DNA from: JBNGOQ01 sp050589645
Lineage (GTDB): Bacteria > Bacteroidota > Bacteroidia > Flavobacteriales > Flavobacteriaceae
Assembly: GCF_050589645.1 (NCBI RefSeq)
Contig: NZ_JBNGOQ010000002.1
Location: forward strand, 620,001-684,000
Reading direction: 5' to 3'
DNA length: 64,000 bases
Part shown: positions 27,150-36,816 of the stretch, piece after piece
Numbering within the stretch: position 1 is the stretch's first letter
How the letters are laid out: the number at the start of each line of letters is the position of its first letter
The notes under the pieces: generated by a model
Seen by the model: the letters and a program-made list of their open reading frames with translations, nothing else
Database searches by the model: none
Told to the model about the DNA's origin: nothing
Translations under genes and position numbers: made by a program

Positions 27150-29910
27150 TGAATTTTTCCATGATTTTTATGGGAAATGCAAGCAAGATATCCCACAGGG
27201 AATCCTCACCATTTTCCTTTTGCAGGTTTTTTACACCTTCTTTTCCACTTTCCTGTTCTTCCTCCATCTGCCGTTTATAGAACTCATGGGTAAGGGCAAA
27301 GTCTACATCCATAACGCTAAAGGCTTTGGAGGGTTTTATGTTCAACTCATCCAGTAGAAAACAGAAGTCAAGTGGCATATGGCCCCTACTGTTTTGAAAA
27401 CCCGGTTCTTTTTTCCTGGCATCGGGCATGGACTGCAGTTCAAATGCAATTTCGGAAATCCCTTCGGCCAAGGAAGATGTCCTGGACGCCCGCTGGGCTC
27501 CAGATTCGGCCTCCGTACCGCTCATTTCCTCTTGTTGGGCCTGGAGTATTGTCCGCACCCTTTTCGCTCTTTCCCGTATTTCACGTACCGGAAAATTCTC
27601 GAGGGTTTTTAGAAAATTGATTTCCTTCTGGTCTCCCAACTGCTCAATTTCTTCCAGTAACATTAGCTTGGAAGGGGTATCCCCTGACCAGAACAACTGT
27701 CTGAAAATGCTACTTCCCTTAAAATCCTCGCTTTCAAGCACCGTACCGTGTACATCGATAACCCGGTAATTTCTTTCCGATATTCCGTTCAACACTTCCA
27801 AAGCGCGATCTCTTATAAAAGGATCCGATTCCTTATCCGTGATTTCAACAAGAAATGGTATTTCCCTTTCGTCACCGATATCCGCAATAGTGTCCAGCAA
27901 CAGTATCTTACTGTACCGCCCCTTATCCAGGAACAATTGCTTAAAAACACTTTGGGAATAGGGAGATACCGTGGCGTCCGAAACGATAGGGGTAGATTCG
28001 CCTTTTTCAACCACAAGGGGCAAGAAATCCAGGAGAAAAATGTCCCTTTCATTTTCTATGTCAACCAGATCCTCTTCCCTGGCGGGAATAATTTCCTCGT
28101 AGACCAGGTCCAACGCACGTACGTTCTTCTCGATATCAATGGTGAAGTCTATTGCAGTATCCTCTGCCTCTTCTACGGTCACTGCAGCCTCGATAGTGTG
28201 GGTATCCGGTGTTTCTGGCACCATTTCCACTGTTTCGTAGGTCATGGGCACTTCTTCATAGACCACTTCAAGGGATTGTACGGCTAGGTCTGTTTCCTGC
28301 TCCGTCCCTATATCCTCAACAACGCTGGGTATCTCCTCATAAGATACCTCTAAGGATTGTATCGCGGTCCAAGAATCTTCGCTAAAGTCCATAAACACAT
28401 CTTGCTCCTTCTCAGCATCGTTTTTCGGCCTGTGGGTTTTCTCTACCTCCTGAGTGTTGGGTACCACCAAGGGTAAAAAATCAAAATCGAGCAATATACG
28501 ATCGTCTTCTGTTTCTTCCGGAAGTGTGTCAAATTCCTGGATAATTTCGTCCATGGGTCGTTTCAAGGAGAGCGCGGTTATTTCCTCACCGTTTACTTCG
28601 AGTTCCAGAAGGTCTTCGGGCGAAAGCAAAATTTGTTCTTCCGCGGGCACTGGCAAGGGTGTTTCTTCTGGCGAAACAAGATGCTCCGAAGACGCGTTGG
28701 ATGGCTCTTCTTTGGGTGCTTCATCAGTTGTCTCCTGTTCCATGACAACATCCTTGGCATCCAGGGCTGCCGGTACATCGCTCTCCTCAATTTCAAAGGC
28801 AAGGGCATCGGTTCTCCAGGAATCGCTTTCCAATTGTTCTTGAATACCTTGGGTGGGCATGATTGTTTCGGGAGATATGGTATTAATGGCGTGCAACGCC
28901 TTGCTCCTGACCACAAAATTGGATTCCCTGCTTTCGACCAAGCGCAAAAAAGGAATGTCTTCCTCTTTTCCCAAAGTAGCGATAGCATCTAAAAGTAAAA
29001 GCTTAATATCCGTGCGACATTTCCAAAAAACCCCTTTTAAGGTATCCAGCGCTTCTAAAATGTAGAATTCCTTGATACAACCTATGGCCTCCGATTTGAT
29101 CTGATCATTTTTATGCTTCACCAACTGGGTTATGGAGGCATAGGCATCGTTCTGATTATAATACTTTATCAAACGAAGGGCAAACAGTACTACATCCCGG
29201 TTCGTGGAGGTTAACCAGGCTTTAAAACTCGGGGGTTGGTAATCCTCAAAATTCCGGATGACATCCAACAGTTTTAGCTGCTGCCATTCGGAAATTTTGT
29301 AGCGAGTGGTATCCAAAAAGTAATTTATGCCTTCCGGTCTAAGGGTTACCGTAGCAATCTCGGCTTGTTTTCGTATAACGCCCCTTTTATCGTTGATGAA
29401 CTTTGTAATAAAACTATAGGATTCCGGAACTTGTAATTTGGTCAGCTCCAAAATGCCCTGTGAAACCACTTCCCAACGCCAGCTCTTGAGTTTTGCAAAG
29501 GCATCATGCTGCAGTCCCAAATCCCTGTACAGCTTAAAGAGCCGTAAGAGGGTGTCTCCCAGCAGGTCTTTTTGTAGGTCCATAAGAATCTCGGTCAGCA
29601 CTTTGCGATTAAAACGGTCCTTAAGCAGTTCCCTGATCTCGATTTTTAAATTGATATAGGTATCCTGGTCTTCCCTTGCGCTGTTTGGGTCATAAAAGAG
29701 AAATTCACTTACCATGGGGGTTAATTCCTTCTTTTTTAGCGCTATTCCTTTCGTTTTGGAGGAAAGTTTATTTCGGAAAAAAAAGACAAAAAGGAAATAG
29801 ACCACTGCCAAGCCAACAAACAAAAGGGATAAATCCCACAAAAGATCCGTGTGGATCTTTGGCGCTGTTATGAGCAACTTAGGGTGATATGTAGGTAGTC
29901 CTATATCCAC
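27142..29910 (-). CDS. Membrane-anchored HEAT-repeat scaffold with acidic linker
   Basis: 922 residues, GTG start at 29908-29910. One membrane helix (about 23-46) anchors a cytoplasmic part. HEAT-like helical repeats occur at about 100-350 (IKLLLLDAIATLGKEEDIPFL) and again at 650-790 (SKILLLDTIADIGDEREIPFL). Between them lies an acidic, probably disordered linker (about 360-640) with repeated short motifs: SLEVSYEEIP, SLEVVYEEVP and ALDLVYEEII at 519, 546 and 599, and LDFDFLPLVV / LLDFLPLVV at 474 and 626. The repeats look like docking sites. It lies between the response-regulator and synthase genes, so it may connect signal to glycan synthesis. No enzymatic motif is seen. Confidence 0.75.
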   Translation of the reverse strand: MDIGLPTYHPKLLITAPKIHTDLLWDLSLLFVGLAVVYFLFVFFFRNKLSSKTKGIALKKKELTPMVSEFLFYDPNSAREDQDTYINLKIEIRELLKDRFNRKVLTEILMDLQKDLLGDTLLRLFKLYRDLGLQHDAFAKLKSWRWEVVSQGILELTKLQVPESYSFITKFINDKRGVIRKQAEIATVTLRPEGINYFLDTTRYKISEWQQLKLLDVIRNFEDYQPPSFKAWLTSTNRDVVLFALRLIKYYNQNDAYASITQLVKHKNDQIKSEAIGCIKEFYILEALDTLKGVFWKCRTDIKLLLLDAIATLGKEEDIPFLRLVESRESNFVVRSKALHAINTISPETIMPTQGIQEQLESDSWRTDALAFEIEESDVPAALDAKDVVMEQETTDEAPKEEPSNASSEHLVSPEETPLPVPAEEQILLSPEDLLELEVNGEEITALSLKRPMDEIIQEFDTLPEETEDDRILLDFDFLPLVVPNTQEVEKTHRPKNDAEKEQDVFMDFSEDSWTAIQSLEVSYEEIPSVVEDIGTEQETDLAVQSLEVVYEEVPMTYETVEMVPETPDTHTIEAAVTVEEAEDTAIDFTIDIEKNVRALDLVYEEIIPAREEDLVDIENERDIFLLDFLPLVVEKGESTPIVSDATVSPYSQSVFKQLFLDKGRYSKILLLDTIADIGDEREIPFLVEITDKESDPFIRDRALEVLNGISERNYRVIDVHGTVLESEDFKGSSIFRQLFWSGDTPSKLMLLEEIEQLGDQKEINFLKTLENFPVREIRERAKRVRTILQAQQEEMSGTEAESGAQRASRTSSLAEGISEIAFELQSMPDARKKEPGFQNSRGHMPLDFCFLLDELNIKPSKAFSVMDVDFALTHEFYKRQMEEEQESGKEGVKNLQKENGEDSLWDILLAFPIKIMEKFNG

Positions 29911-29913
29911 AAA

Positions 29914-30285
29914 TTATACGAGCTTTATTTCCCGGCCTACCCGGATCAATAATTCCGAAATGTTCACCGGTTTTGAGATAAAGTCATTGGCTCCCAATTC
30001 AAAAGCACTCAAGACGTTTTCCTCGTTTCCTGCGGAAGAAATAATGATTATAGGGATAGCCGACCCTAATTCGTTGCGCACAAAATCGATCAGTTCAATA
30101 CCGGAAAAATACGGCATCATGATATCGCTGACGATAATATCGGGCATGTGGCTCCCCAAATATTCCTTTACCTGCTTACCATCATGGACCAAGCTCACCT
30201 CGTATCCTCCTTTTTCCAGACGATAGGTCAGCAAGGAGGCCAATAATTCGTCATCTTCCGCAAGCAAAATCCTGTTCTTTGTCAT
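29914..30285 (-). CDS. Single-domain response regulator (receiver only)
   Basis: 123 residues, essentially one REC domain: acidic pair DD near the N terminus (AEDDE), phospho-acceptor D54 (IVSDIMMP), and K105 (FISKPVN). There is no DNA-binding or enzymatic output domain, so it must act by protein contact. It lies 5 bases after the hybrid kinase and 3 bases before the HEAT-repeat gene, suggesting that phosphorylation alters one of the downstream proteins. Confidence 0.93.
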   Translation of the reverse strand: MTKNRILLAEDDELLASLLTYRLEKGGYEVSLVHDGKQVKEYLGSHMPDIIVSDIMMPYFSGIELIDFVRNELGSAIPIIIISSAGNEENVLSAFELGANDFISKPVNISELLIRVGREIKLV

Positions 30286-30290
30286 GGGCT

Positions 30291-32084
30291 TTAGCTGTTT
30301 CTTTTTAATTTTTTCAATTCTTGTTCCATGGCTGTTTCCACGATAGGATATTCTTCAAGAAAACGGTCGTAGAGCGTTTGAAGCTTGGCCATATCGCGAT
30401 CGGTCTTACTGCACTGGTGTATTTTGACCGCTATCTTGTGAAGACCATAGGTTTGCATCATGGCCAGACCGGATTTGATCTTATGGGAGGCAAATTCAAG
30501 TCCTTCGAAGTCCTGGTTCTTTAGATGCAATTTCACGTTACCAATGAATTCCAGGGCATTTTGCTTGTATAAACGAACCAACTCTTGAAGGAGTTCCAGT
30601 TCCCCTCCACAGTCTTCCAGCAAGTCGGATAGGTCCATGATACTATGTTGTTCCTCCGCCTTGGTTTCCTGCGTTTCACTGGTGGACATTTTAGAATTCA
30701 GGGTAGTTATTCCTTTTTTATTATCCAAGAGCTTTTGCATAAGCTCCTCGGGGGCATAGGGTTTTAGAATATAGTCGTTGATACCGGTCTTAGCACACTG
30801 CTCTTTGTCCCTAACGGTAAAGTCGGCCGTAAGTGCTATGATCGGAATGCTCCTTATTGCCCCACTTTTATGGCTACGTATCTTTTGGGTGACTTCAAAG
30901 CCATTCATGACCGGCATTCTCAAATCCATCAACACCAGATCAAATTTGCTTTTTTCAAGGATGTTCAGGCCGTAATGGGGATTATCGGTGATATAGGGTT
31001 TGCACCCCCATGTTTTTAGACGCTGTTCTATAAGGCGCTGATTCAGAAGGTTGTCCTCAAAAACCAATATCCTTAGGCCTTTTAACTGCGCTTTTGCCTC
31101 CTGCTCCGGGGCTTTGAGATTCTTCTTCCTCGGTTTTGGGGATTGCTTGCCCTTTCCATAGGGCAGCGTAAACGTAAAGGTAGTACCTACCCCCAAGGTG
31201 CTCGAAACCTCAACGGTACCGTTGAGGTTTTCTATGATTTTCTTTACGATGCTGAGCCCCAGACCGGAACCTCCGTATTTGGCAAAAGTATCCGACTCGG
31301 CCTGCTTAAAGGAATCAAAAATATGCTCCAATTTTTCCTCGGGAATGCCGATGCCGGTATCCGCCACCTCAAACTCCAACAGGACTTCCCCTTCCGTAGT
31401 TTTTAGGGGAGCCACGCGCAGATGGATTTCTCCCTGCTCTACGAACTTTATCGCATTGCCCATCAGGTTTAGCAATATCTGTGATAGTTTTGAGGGATCT
31501 CCGATCAGCACCTCCGGAATGGCCGGGTTTATATTGACCTCCAGGGTCACTTTTTTTTCCAGAATAAGCGTATTGCAGAGATAGGCCACATCGCGGATAA
31601 CGCTGCTAAAATTGAAGTGTACCGATTCAAATTGCTCCAGACCAGCCGACAACTTGGAATATTCCAGCAATTCGTTGATGATGTCCAGTAGGGTACGCGA
31701 GGCGGATTGAATGGCGTTTACATGGGTCAGTTGTGACTTGGTAAGTTTGCTCTCCCTCAGGAGATCGGTAAATCCTATAATGCCATTTAAGGGGGTTCGT
31801 ATTTCGTGACTTACGTTGGCCACGAGCATTCCCTCGGTGTTTGAGGTTTCCTTTGCCGGGGTCTTTTTGTAGAGGGTAATTGGTGTCTTTTCCCCAAAAA
31901 CCTGTGCCTCTACCTGTGCCCTGAAAGACAAAAACGTTTTTCTTAGGGTGGCAGCTTCATCGGTGGTCAGTTCCTCAAAGGAAAAGTCGGATAACTTCGA
32001 TTCCAGATCGGATAAATGGGAAAGTAGGTCTTTGGATTTCAATGGGGAGTGGATTTGGTAGGTAAAGGCTTGTGTAGGGAGCAA
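30291..32084 (-). CDS. Cytoplasmic hybrid histidine kinase with REC and Hpt domains
   Basis: 597 residues without membrane helices. An unclassified N-terminal stretch (1-80) leads to HisKA with VSHEIRTPLNG (H93), HATPase with the N box and GTGIG/GGSGLGL loops (about 200-310), a receiver (about 335-455; D387 in LMDLRMP, K421) and an Hpt domain with H534 in FASHKIKSGL. This is a complete internal phosphorelay, ending at Hpt, which would naturally feed the receiver protein encoded next. The start is TTG at 32082-32084; no ATG occurs until residue 86. It is the first gene of the operon. Confidence 0.93.
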   Translation of the reverse strand: MLPTQAFTYQIHSPLKSKDLLSHLSDLESKLSDFSFEELTTDEAATLRKTFLSFRAQVEAQVFGEKTPITLYKKTPAKETSNTEGMLVANVSHEIRTPLNGIIGFTDLLRESKLTKSQLTHVNAIQSASRTLLDIINELLEYSKLSAGLEQFESVHFNFSSVIRDVAYLCNTLILEKKVTLEVNINPAIPEVLIGDPSKLSQILLNLMGNAIKFVEQGEIHLRVAPLKTTEGEVLLEFEVADTGIGIPEEKLEHIFDSFKQAESDTFAKYGGSGLGLSIVKKIIENLNGTVEVSSTLGVGTTFTFTLPYGKGKQSPKPRKKNLKAPEQEAKAQLKGLRILVFEDNLLNQRLIEQRLKTWGCKPYITDNPHYGLNILEKSKFDLVLMDLRMPVMNGFEVTQKIRSHKSGAIRSIPIIALTADFTVRDKEQCAKTGINDYILKPYAPEELMQKLLDNKKGITTLNSKMSTSETQETKAEEQHSIMDLSDLLEDCGGELELLQELVRLYKQNALEFIGNVKLHLKNQDFEGLEFASHKIKSGLAMMQTYGLHKIAVKIHQCSKTDRDMAKLQTLYDRFLEEYPIVETAMEQELKKLKRNS

Positions 32085-32221
32085 ATCCTATACTTTTCTA
32101 TACATGTTTGGTTTTTATACCCCTAAAACTCTTCTTTTCGCCCAGCCTGTGCAATTAAATGTTACCTAGGCTTCTGTTTTTGTTGTCAAAGCACTTTATT
32201 TGTAGGTATAAATTCTGACAA

Positions 32222-33511
32222 ATGAAGCATTATATCCTATTTTCTTGCATCTTGACCCTGTTTTCCTGTGGCCCGGAGGGTAAAACAACTGGGGAAAGCG
32301 ATTCCGAAAAAGCGAAGCGCATACACCAGGCGGTCATTACCCTGGATACACATAACGACATTAATGTCAAGAACTTCACGGATAGTCTCAACTACACGCA
32401 AAATTTGGATACTCAGGTGAACCTGCCGAAAATGGATGCAGGCGACTTGGATGTTTCCTGGCTTATCGTTTATACCGGTCAGGATTCGCTACATATGGAA
32501 GGGTATGAAAGGGCCGCCGAGAATGCCATGGCAAAGTTTGAGGCCATACATCGGCTCTGCGAGGAATTTGCGCCTGACCAAATTGAATTGGCGCTGACCT
32601 CGGAGGATGTACGCCGAATTGATGCTTCTGGAAAAAAGGTCGCAATGATAGGGGTAGAAAATGCATACCCCATCGGAGAGGATCTGTCCAATTTTGAAAC
32701 CTATTACAAACTAGGGGCACGCTATATTTCCCTTTCCCACAATGGGCATAGTCAATTTTGTGATTCCAACACGGGGGAACAGGACAGCATATGGTTGCAT
32801 AATGGTTTAAGTGACTTAGGTAAAAGGGCTGTAAACGAGATGAATAGATTGGGTATTATGATAGATGTTTCCCATCCGTCAAAGGAAGCCATGAAACAGA
32901 TGGTAGCCTTGTCAAAAGCACCGATTATTGCATCACATTCATCGGCCAGGGCCCTCTGCGATCACAGTCGAAATTTGGATGACGAGCAATTGATGCTTAT
33001 GAAAAAGAATGGCGGGGTAGTACAGACGGTGGCCTTTAGCTCGTATTTGCACAAAGCGAAGCATGAGGCCAGGGCCGACTTTATGAAAAGTATACACCAA
33101 CAGGTAGCCGATTCTCTGGGGGTTCCCTGGTACGAGCGCTCAGAGTTTCGCCAGTTGGATCAGGAACAACAGGCCGCTTTTGTGGAAAACCGCACCAAGA
33201 TCAGGGCCATTGCCAAAACCCTTTTGGCCTCCAGGCAGGATGCTCCGCCTCCGGTAGATGTAGCCGATTTTGTGGATCATATTGATTATATGGTGCAATT
33301 GATCGGGATCGATCATGTGGGCATAAGCTCAGATTTTGACGGGGGTGGCGGTATCGCCGGATGGGAAGACGCCTCCGAAACTTTTAATGTAACCCTGGAA
33401 TTGGTCAACCGTGGTTATAGTGAAGCGGAAATAGCACAATTGTGGAGCGGTAATCTCTTGCGCGTGCTGGACGAGGTGCAGGAAGTGGCCATTAAACTCC
33501 AAAAAAATTAA
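32222..33511 (+). CDS. Membrane dipeptidase (peptidase M19) lipoprotein
   Basis: 429 residues. The lipoprotein signal ends in LFSCG. M19 zinc ligands are visible: LDTHNDIN (H-x-D), GVENAYPIG (bridging Glu), IDVSHPSKEAM and IIASHSSARALCDHSRN (two His), and DHVGISSDFDG (Asp). Such enzymes hydrolyse dipeptides in the periplasm and related members act on D-amino-acid dipeptides. It is monocistronic and divergent from the kinase operon. Confidence 0.93.
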   Translation: MKHYILFSCILTLFSCGPEGKTTGESDSEKAKRIHQAVITLDTHNDINVKNFTDSLNYTQNLDTQVNLPKMDAGDLDVSWLIVYTGQDSLHMEGYERAAENAMAKFEAIHRLCEEFAPDQIELALTSEDVRRIDASGKKVAMIGVENAYPIGEDLSNFETYYKLGARYISLSHNGHSQFCDSNTGEQDSIWLHNGLSDLGKRAVNEMNRLGIMIDVSHPSKEAMKQMVALSKAPIIASHSSARALCDHSRNLDDEQLMLMKKNGGVVQTVAFSSYLHKAKHEARADFMKSIHQQVADSLGVPWYERSEFRQLDQEQQAAFVENRTKIRAIAKTLLASRQDAPPPVDVADFVDHIDYMVQLIGIDHVGISSDFDGGGGIAGWEDASETFNVTLELVNRGYSEAEIAQLWSGNLLRVLDEVQEVAIKLQKN

Positions 33512-33558
33512 GGTTCCGTTGCCAAACTTTGGGCTTCCCGCTTTTTCTTGTAGGAAAC

Positions 33559-34281
33559 CTATGGGACGGTATTTAAAAATTCGCTCACGGCCTCCCAATA
33601 GCCCTTATGATCGTTGAACTTTTCCCATAGTGCCCTGGAACCGTGATTGCCCGAAGTATCGGGAAGGTAGCTTTTCTTTTGGGTACCAGGAATGGCCGCA
33701 TGGATCGCCTTCCAGTTTTTATACTCGTTCTTGGCAGAGGTAATAAAAGTGGGCACCTCAATATGCTTTGCGCTATCCGCTATATAGGTTTTGCTGCCAA
33801 AATACTCACCAGGGGCAAAGGACACTATAGCCTGTACGGCTGTTGGATGATCGCCAGCGTATTTTAATACCAATGCAGAAGAATACGAGCTTCCCCAAAG
33901 AATGAGCTTTTCCGGTTTGTAGGTAGTTTTTACGAAATTGACAGCTGCTTCAATATCTTTAAAGGCTTCCTTATAAGTGGTTGCCATTCCCTTGGCTTTA
34001 GCCTTTCTGTTCGTTTCGTTAACCACGCCGTTGACCGCACCTCCAGATCGTAGGTCTACGGCAAGGCAGGCATATCCCATGGCATTCAACTTTGGGGCAA
34101 TTTCGCGGTACTCGCCCCTACTCCAACCAGCCTGATGAAATAGAAGGATAAAGGTGGATGTCCCTTGTTTGGCATAATAATCGGAGCTAATTTCCAAACC
34201 GTCCGAAGAATTAAAATGTACAGATTGCTGGGACTGTACCGAACAACATAACAATAACATACCAATAAGGAAGACTTTCAT
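33559..34281 (-). CDS. Secreted alpha/beta hydrolase (dienelactone-hydrolase-like)
   Basis: About 240 residues from the ATG at 34279-34281, chosen because it starts a lipoprotein-like signal (MKVFLIGMLLLCCSVQSQ); upstream in-frame starts exist. The core has LLFHQAGWSRGEYREIAPKL, the nucleophile elbow WGSSYSSAL (G-x-S-x-S), and HGSRALWEKF near the C terminus with the likely catalytic His. An Asp is expected in between (about FITSAKNEYKN). The substrate is unknown. The gene converges on the dipeptidase gene. Confidence 0.8.
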   Translation of the reverse strand: MKVFLIGMLLLCCSVQSQQSVHFNSSDGLEISSDYYAKQGTSTFILLFHQAGWSRGEYREIAPKLNAMGYACLAVDLRSGGAVNGVVNETNRKAKAKGMATTYKEAFKDIEAAVNFVKTTYKPEKLILWGSSYSSALVLKYAGDHPTAVQAIVSFAPGEYFGSKTYIADSAKHIEVPTFITSAKNEYKNWKAIHAAIPGTQKKSYLPDTSGNHGSRALWEKFNDHKGYWEAVSEFLNTVP

Positions 34282-34463
34282 AACTGCCAGGGCTTTAAAA
34301 AATAAAAGTAGTGATTTCATAGAACCCATAGGCTTTGGTATTCGATTTAACACAAAATTAGAAGCTTGTGGTAAAAACTGTTAAGCTTACAATAAAATTT
34401 TCTTAATTCACTTTTAGGTTGCGGGTAAAAAAAATACATTTAAGAAACCTAAACCATCTCCTC

Positions 34464-34913
34464 ATGCAAACTATAGGTAAATTTTTCCTTGCCCTTCTCC
34501 TTTTATTCCTCTCCTACTTTACTCACGCACAGACCTCCGATGAGCAAGCCATTGAACAGGCCGCCATAGATTATATGGAGAGTTACTACAATAGTGATCA
34601 GCCTCAAATGGAACGGGCCGTGCACCACGAAGTGGCCAAACGCCACATTGTGGAACGCGAAGGTTTTCAGTTGGTAAAGAACATGGGATATACCGAACTC
34701 GTATCACTCACCAAGTTGGACGGGAAAAAATGGGCCCTGAAAAAGGACCAACCCTTGCGGGTAGATGTGAAAATATTGGATATTGATGGCAACATAGCCA
34801 GTATTAAGGCGAGCACCAATCAGTACGATTTTTATGATTATATGCACGTGGCAAAAATTAACGGGGAATGGAAAATCATCAATGTGCTATGGGATACTAA
34901 GAAAATAGACTAA
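34464..34913 (+). CDS. Secreted NTF2-like (putative lumazine-binding family) protein
   Basis: 149 residues from the ATG at 34464, which begins a signal peptide (MQTIGKFFLALLLLFLSYFTHAQ). The mature part has the cone-shaped NTF2-like pattern: IDYMESYYNSD, HHEVAKR, and a C-terminal VAKINGEWKIINVLWD. The family is often called putative lumazine-binding protein, but ligand binding is not shown. It lies 6 bases upstream of the phosphatidylserine decarboxylase gene. Confidence 0.75.
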   Translation: MQTIGKFFLALLLLFLSYFTHAQTSDEQAIEQAAIDYMESYYNSDQPQMERAVHHEVAKRHIVEREGFQLVKNMGYTELVSLTKLDGKKWALKKDQPLRVDVKILDIDGNIASIKASTNQYDFYDYMHVAKINGEWKIINVLWDTKKID

Positions 34914-34919
34914 GCCACT

Positions 34920-35777
34920 ATGGAGACCTCTACCTTGGAATCGTATTATTCAGATCCACATTTTACCGTATTCAAAGTTCCCCAATGGCGTGCAAATCTT
35001 TATCAATTCCTATCCGTCAGTGTGTGGGGCAAGCTACCCAGCCATATACAAAAAAAGGTATCGGCCGCCTATGCATCTACCTATGACAAACCCTATTCCA
35101 AATGGATCATTAAACCCTATATCAAGATAAACTACCAAGACAAGAACTATTTGGAAAAGTTTAAACCTCCCAAAGGAAAAAAGAGCTTTGACAGTTTTCA
35201 AGATTTTTTTATCCGTGAGTTTAGAACCCCTCCTAAAAATGAAAGTCCGTACGTGTGGCCTTGTGAAGGCCTATTGTGCGATGAGGGAAAAGTGGGGGAT
35301 ATAGACAGGGTGAAGGTCAAATGTGACGAACGCAATATCACCACCATTTTCGGGGTTGCGGCAGATACCATCCCCGACAACTACAGTTTTACCAATGTAT
35401 TTCTGCACAATAAAAACTATCACCGAATCCATTCCCCGATTGAGGGTACCATAAGCCGAATACAGCATGTTCCAGGAGATCTGGTGGTGTTACGCCCATG
35501 GATCTATAAACAAAACCCTTCCTTGCCGGCCTTTAGGAATGAACGCTACAATATAGACATTACCGATGCCGATGGCAGGGTCTGGTACATGTCGATCGTT
35601 GGTGGCCCAGCTGTGGGCACCATAGAGCTATCCGAACATATAGCCTTGGGCAATAAGGTCGGCAAACTGCAAGAGGTAGCGCTGTTCTATTTGGGATCTA
35701 CCTGCTGTATGGCCGCCCCATTGGACCCTAAATTCCATTCAAAGAACACCTTCGTGGAAGTCGGTGCTAGCTACTAA
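34920..35777 (+). CDS. psd: Phosphatidylserine decarboxylase
   Basis: 285 residues. The self-cleaving site is LGST (G259/S260) in FYLGSTCCM, where cleavage would form the pyruvoyl group on the alpha chain. NYHRIHSPIEG (H168, H171) and the downstream GGPAVGTIE block are family hallmarks. It makes phosphatidylethanolamine, the main lipid of these bacteria, at the inner membrane. Its end overlaps the convergent DUF72 gene by 4 bases. The partner phosphatidylserine synthase is not in this window. Confidence 0.93.
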   Translation: METSTLESYYSDPHFTVFKVPQWRANLYQFLSVSVWGKLPSHIQKKVSAAYASTYDKPYSKWIIKPYIKINYQDKNYLEKFKPPKGKKSFDSFQDFFIREFRTPPKNESPYVWPCEGLLCDEGKVGDIDRVKVKCDERNITTIFGVAADTIPDNYSFTNVFLHNKNYHRIHSPIEGTISRIQHVPGDLVVLRPWIYKQNPSLPAFRNERYNIDITDADGRVWYMSIVGGPAVGTIELSEHIALGNKVGKLQEVALFYLGSTCCMAAPLDPKFHSKNTFVEVGASY

Positions 35778-36667
35778 AACAGTGTTTTGGGTTTTACCAG
35801 GGTATTCGGTATAATCAGGTTTACCGGTAATGCAGTATTTATTTTTTCAATAAAATAGGCGGATAAGAGTGGGGATTCCAGCTCCAAATTCTGATGTACA
35901 AAAAAGTGAATGTTTCGAAGCCCTTGATCGTACCAATGCTTTAGGCGATCCACCCAGTCGTCCATCCTATCGTAGTCACTTTTATGATTGGCCCCCACAT
36001 AGCGGACAAATGCCTCTCCATTGGTTAATCGCATATGCATAATATCCCTACGGCCGGCGGTATCCACAAGGATGTTGGCTATATTATTTTCCTCAAGCAG
36101 GTGGTACAGTTCCTGGGCCACCTTAACATCATTGAACCAATCTGTGTGCCTAAATTCCAGCGCTAGTGGGAATTCCTTGGGCCAGTACTCTACAAAGCGT
36201 ACGACCCGGTCCCAATTCTTAGGTCCAAAATTGTTATGCATCTGTAAAAAAATGGTTCCCAACTTCTCCTTTAAATTTGACGTGACCTCCAAATATCGAT
36301 CCACCGTAGGATATATTTGATCATTTAATCTGCGAAGATGGCTTATCTCATTGGCTACTTTGGGGAAGAATTTAAAATGCCCGGGCGTTTTCTCATACCA
36401 TTTGGTATACTGCTCTGCCGAGAAAATACGATAAAAGGTGGCATTCAACTCAATGCAATTGAATTGGGACGCATAATAGGCCAACTCGTCCTTGGTTCCG
36501 CGGGGATAAAAGTTCTTCAAATCCTGGCGGTTCCACTTGGCACAACCTATGTACACTTGCAAAGTTTCTTCCTGTTTGCCTTTGGAGAGTACCACTTGTG
36601 TATCCGGATGGTCTGCTGGCAAAGTAAAATCTATCAATTCTGGATTATCTACCTTTCCAAATTTCAT
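35774..36667 (-). CDS. DUF72 family TIM-barrel protein
   Basis: 297 residues, cytoplasmic. Family motifs are YIGCAKWNRQDLKNFYP near the N terminus, FNCIELNATFYR, FKFFPKVANEISH, LALEFRHTDWF and a late HNLELESPLL-like block. DUF72 proteins are predicted metal-dependent TIM barrels of unknown chemistry. It is a single gene. Confidence 0.88.
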   Translation of the reverse strand: MKFGKVDNPELIDFTLPADHPDTQVVLSKGKQEETLQVYIGCAKWNRQDLKNFYPRGTKDELAYYASQFNCIELNATFYRIFSAEQYTKWYEKTPGHFKFFPKVANEISHLRRLNDQIYPTVDRYLEVTSNLKEKLGTIFLQMHNNFGPKNWDRVVRFVEYWPKEFPLALEFRHTDWFNDVKVAQELYHLLEENNIANILVDTAGRRDIMHMRLTNGEAFVRYVGANHKSDYDRMDDWVDRLKHWYDQGLRNIHFFVHQNLELESPLLSAYFIEKINTALPVNLIIPNTLVKPKTLF

Positions 36668-36816
36668 GGGCTTCGGGTTTACAATATCATCTTAGGGAGC
36701 CTAAAGATACGCAATATCCCCAAGGACCATACAAGGTAATAAAAGCACAAAATTGCTAAAACCGAAGGATATGATCTATATTTGATACGAGTGACTAATT
36801 TAAAGAATGCTTGGTA

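Noticed and set aside
27748..28843. Plus-strand open frames opposite the HEAT-repeat gene
   Set aside because: They mirror the low-complexity acidic linker on the other strand (Ser-rich translation) and have no independent start context or domain.
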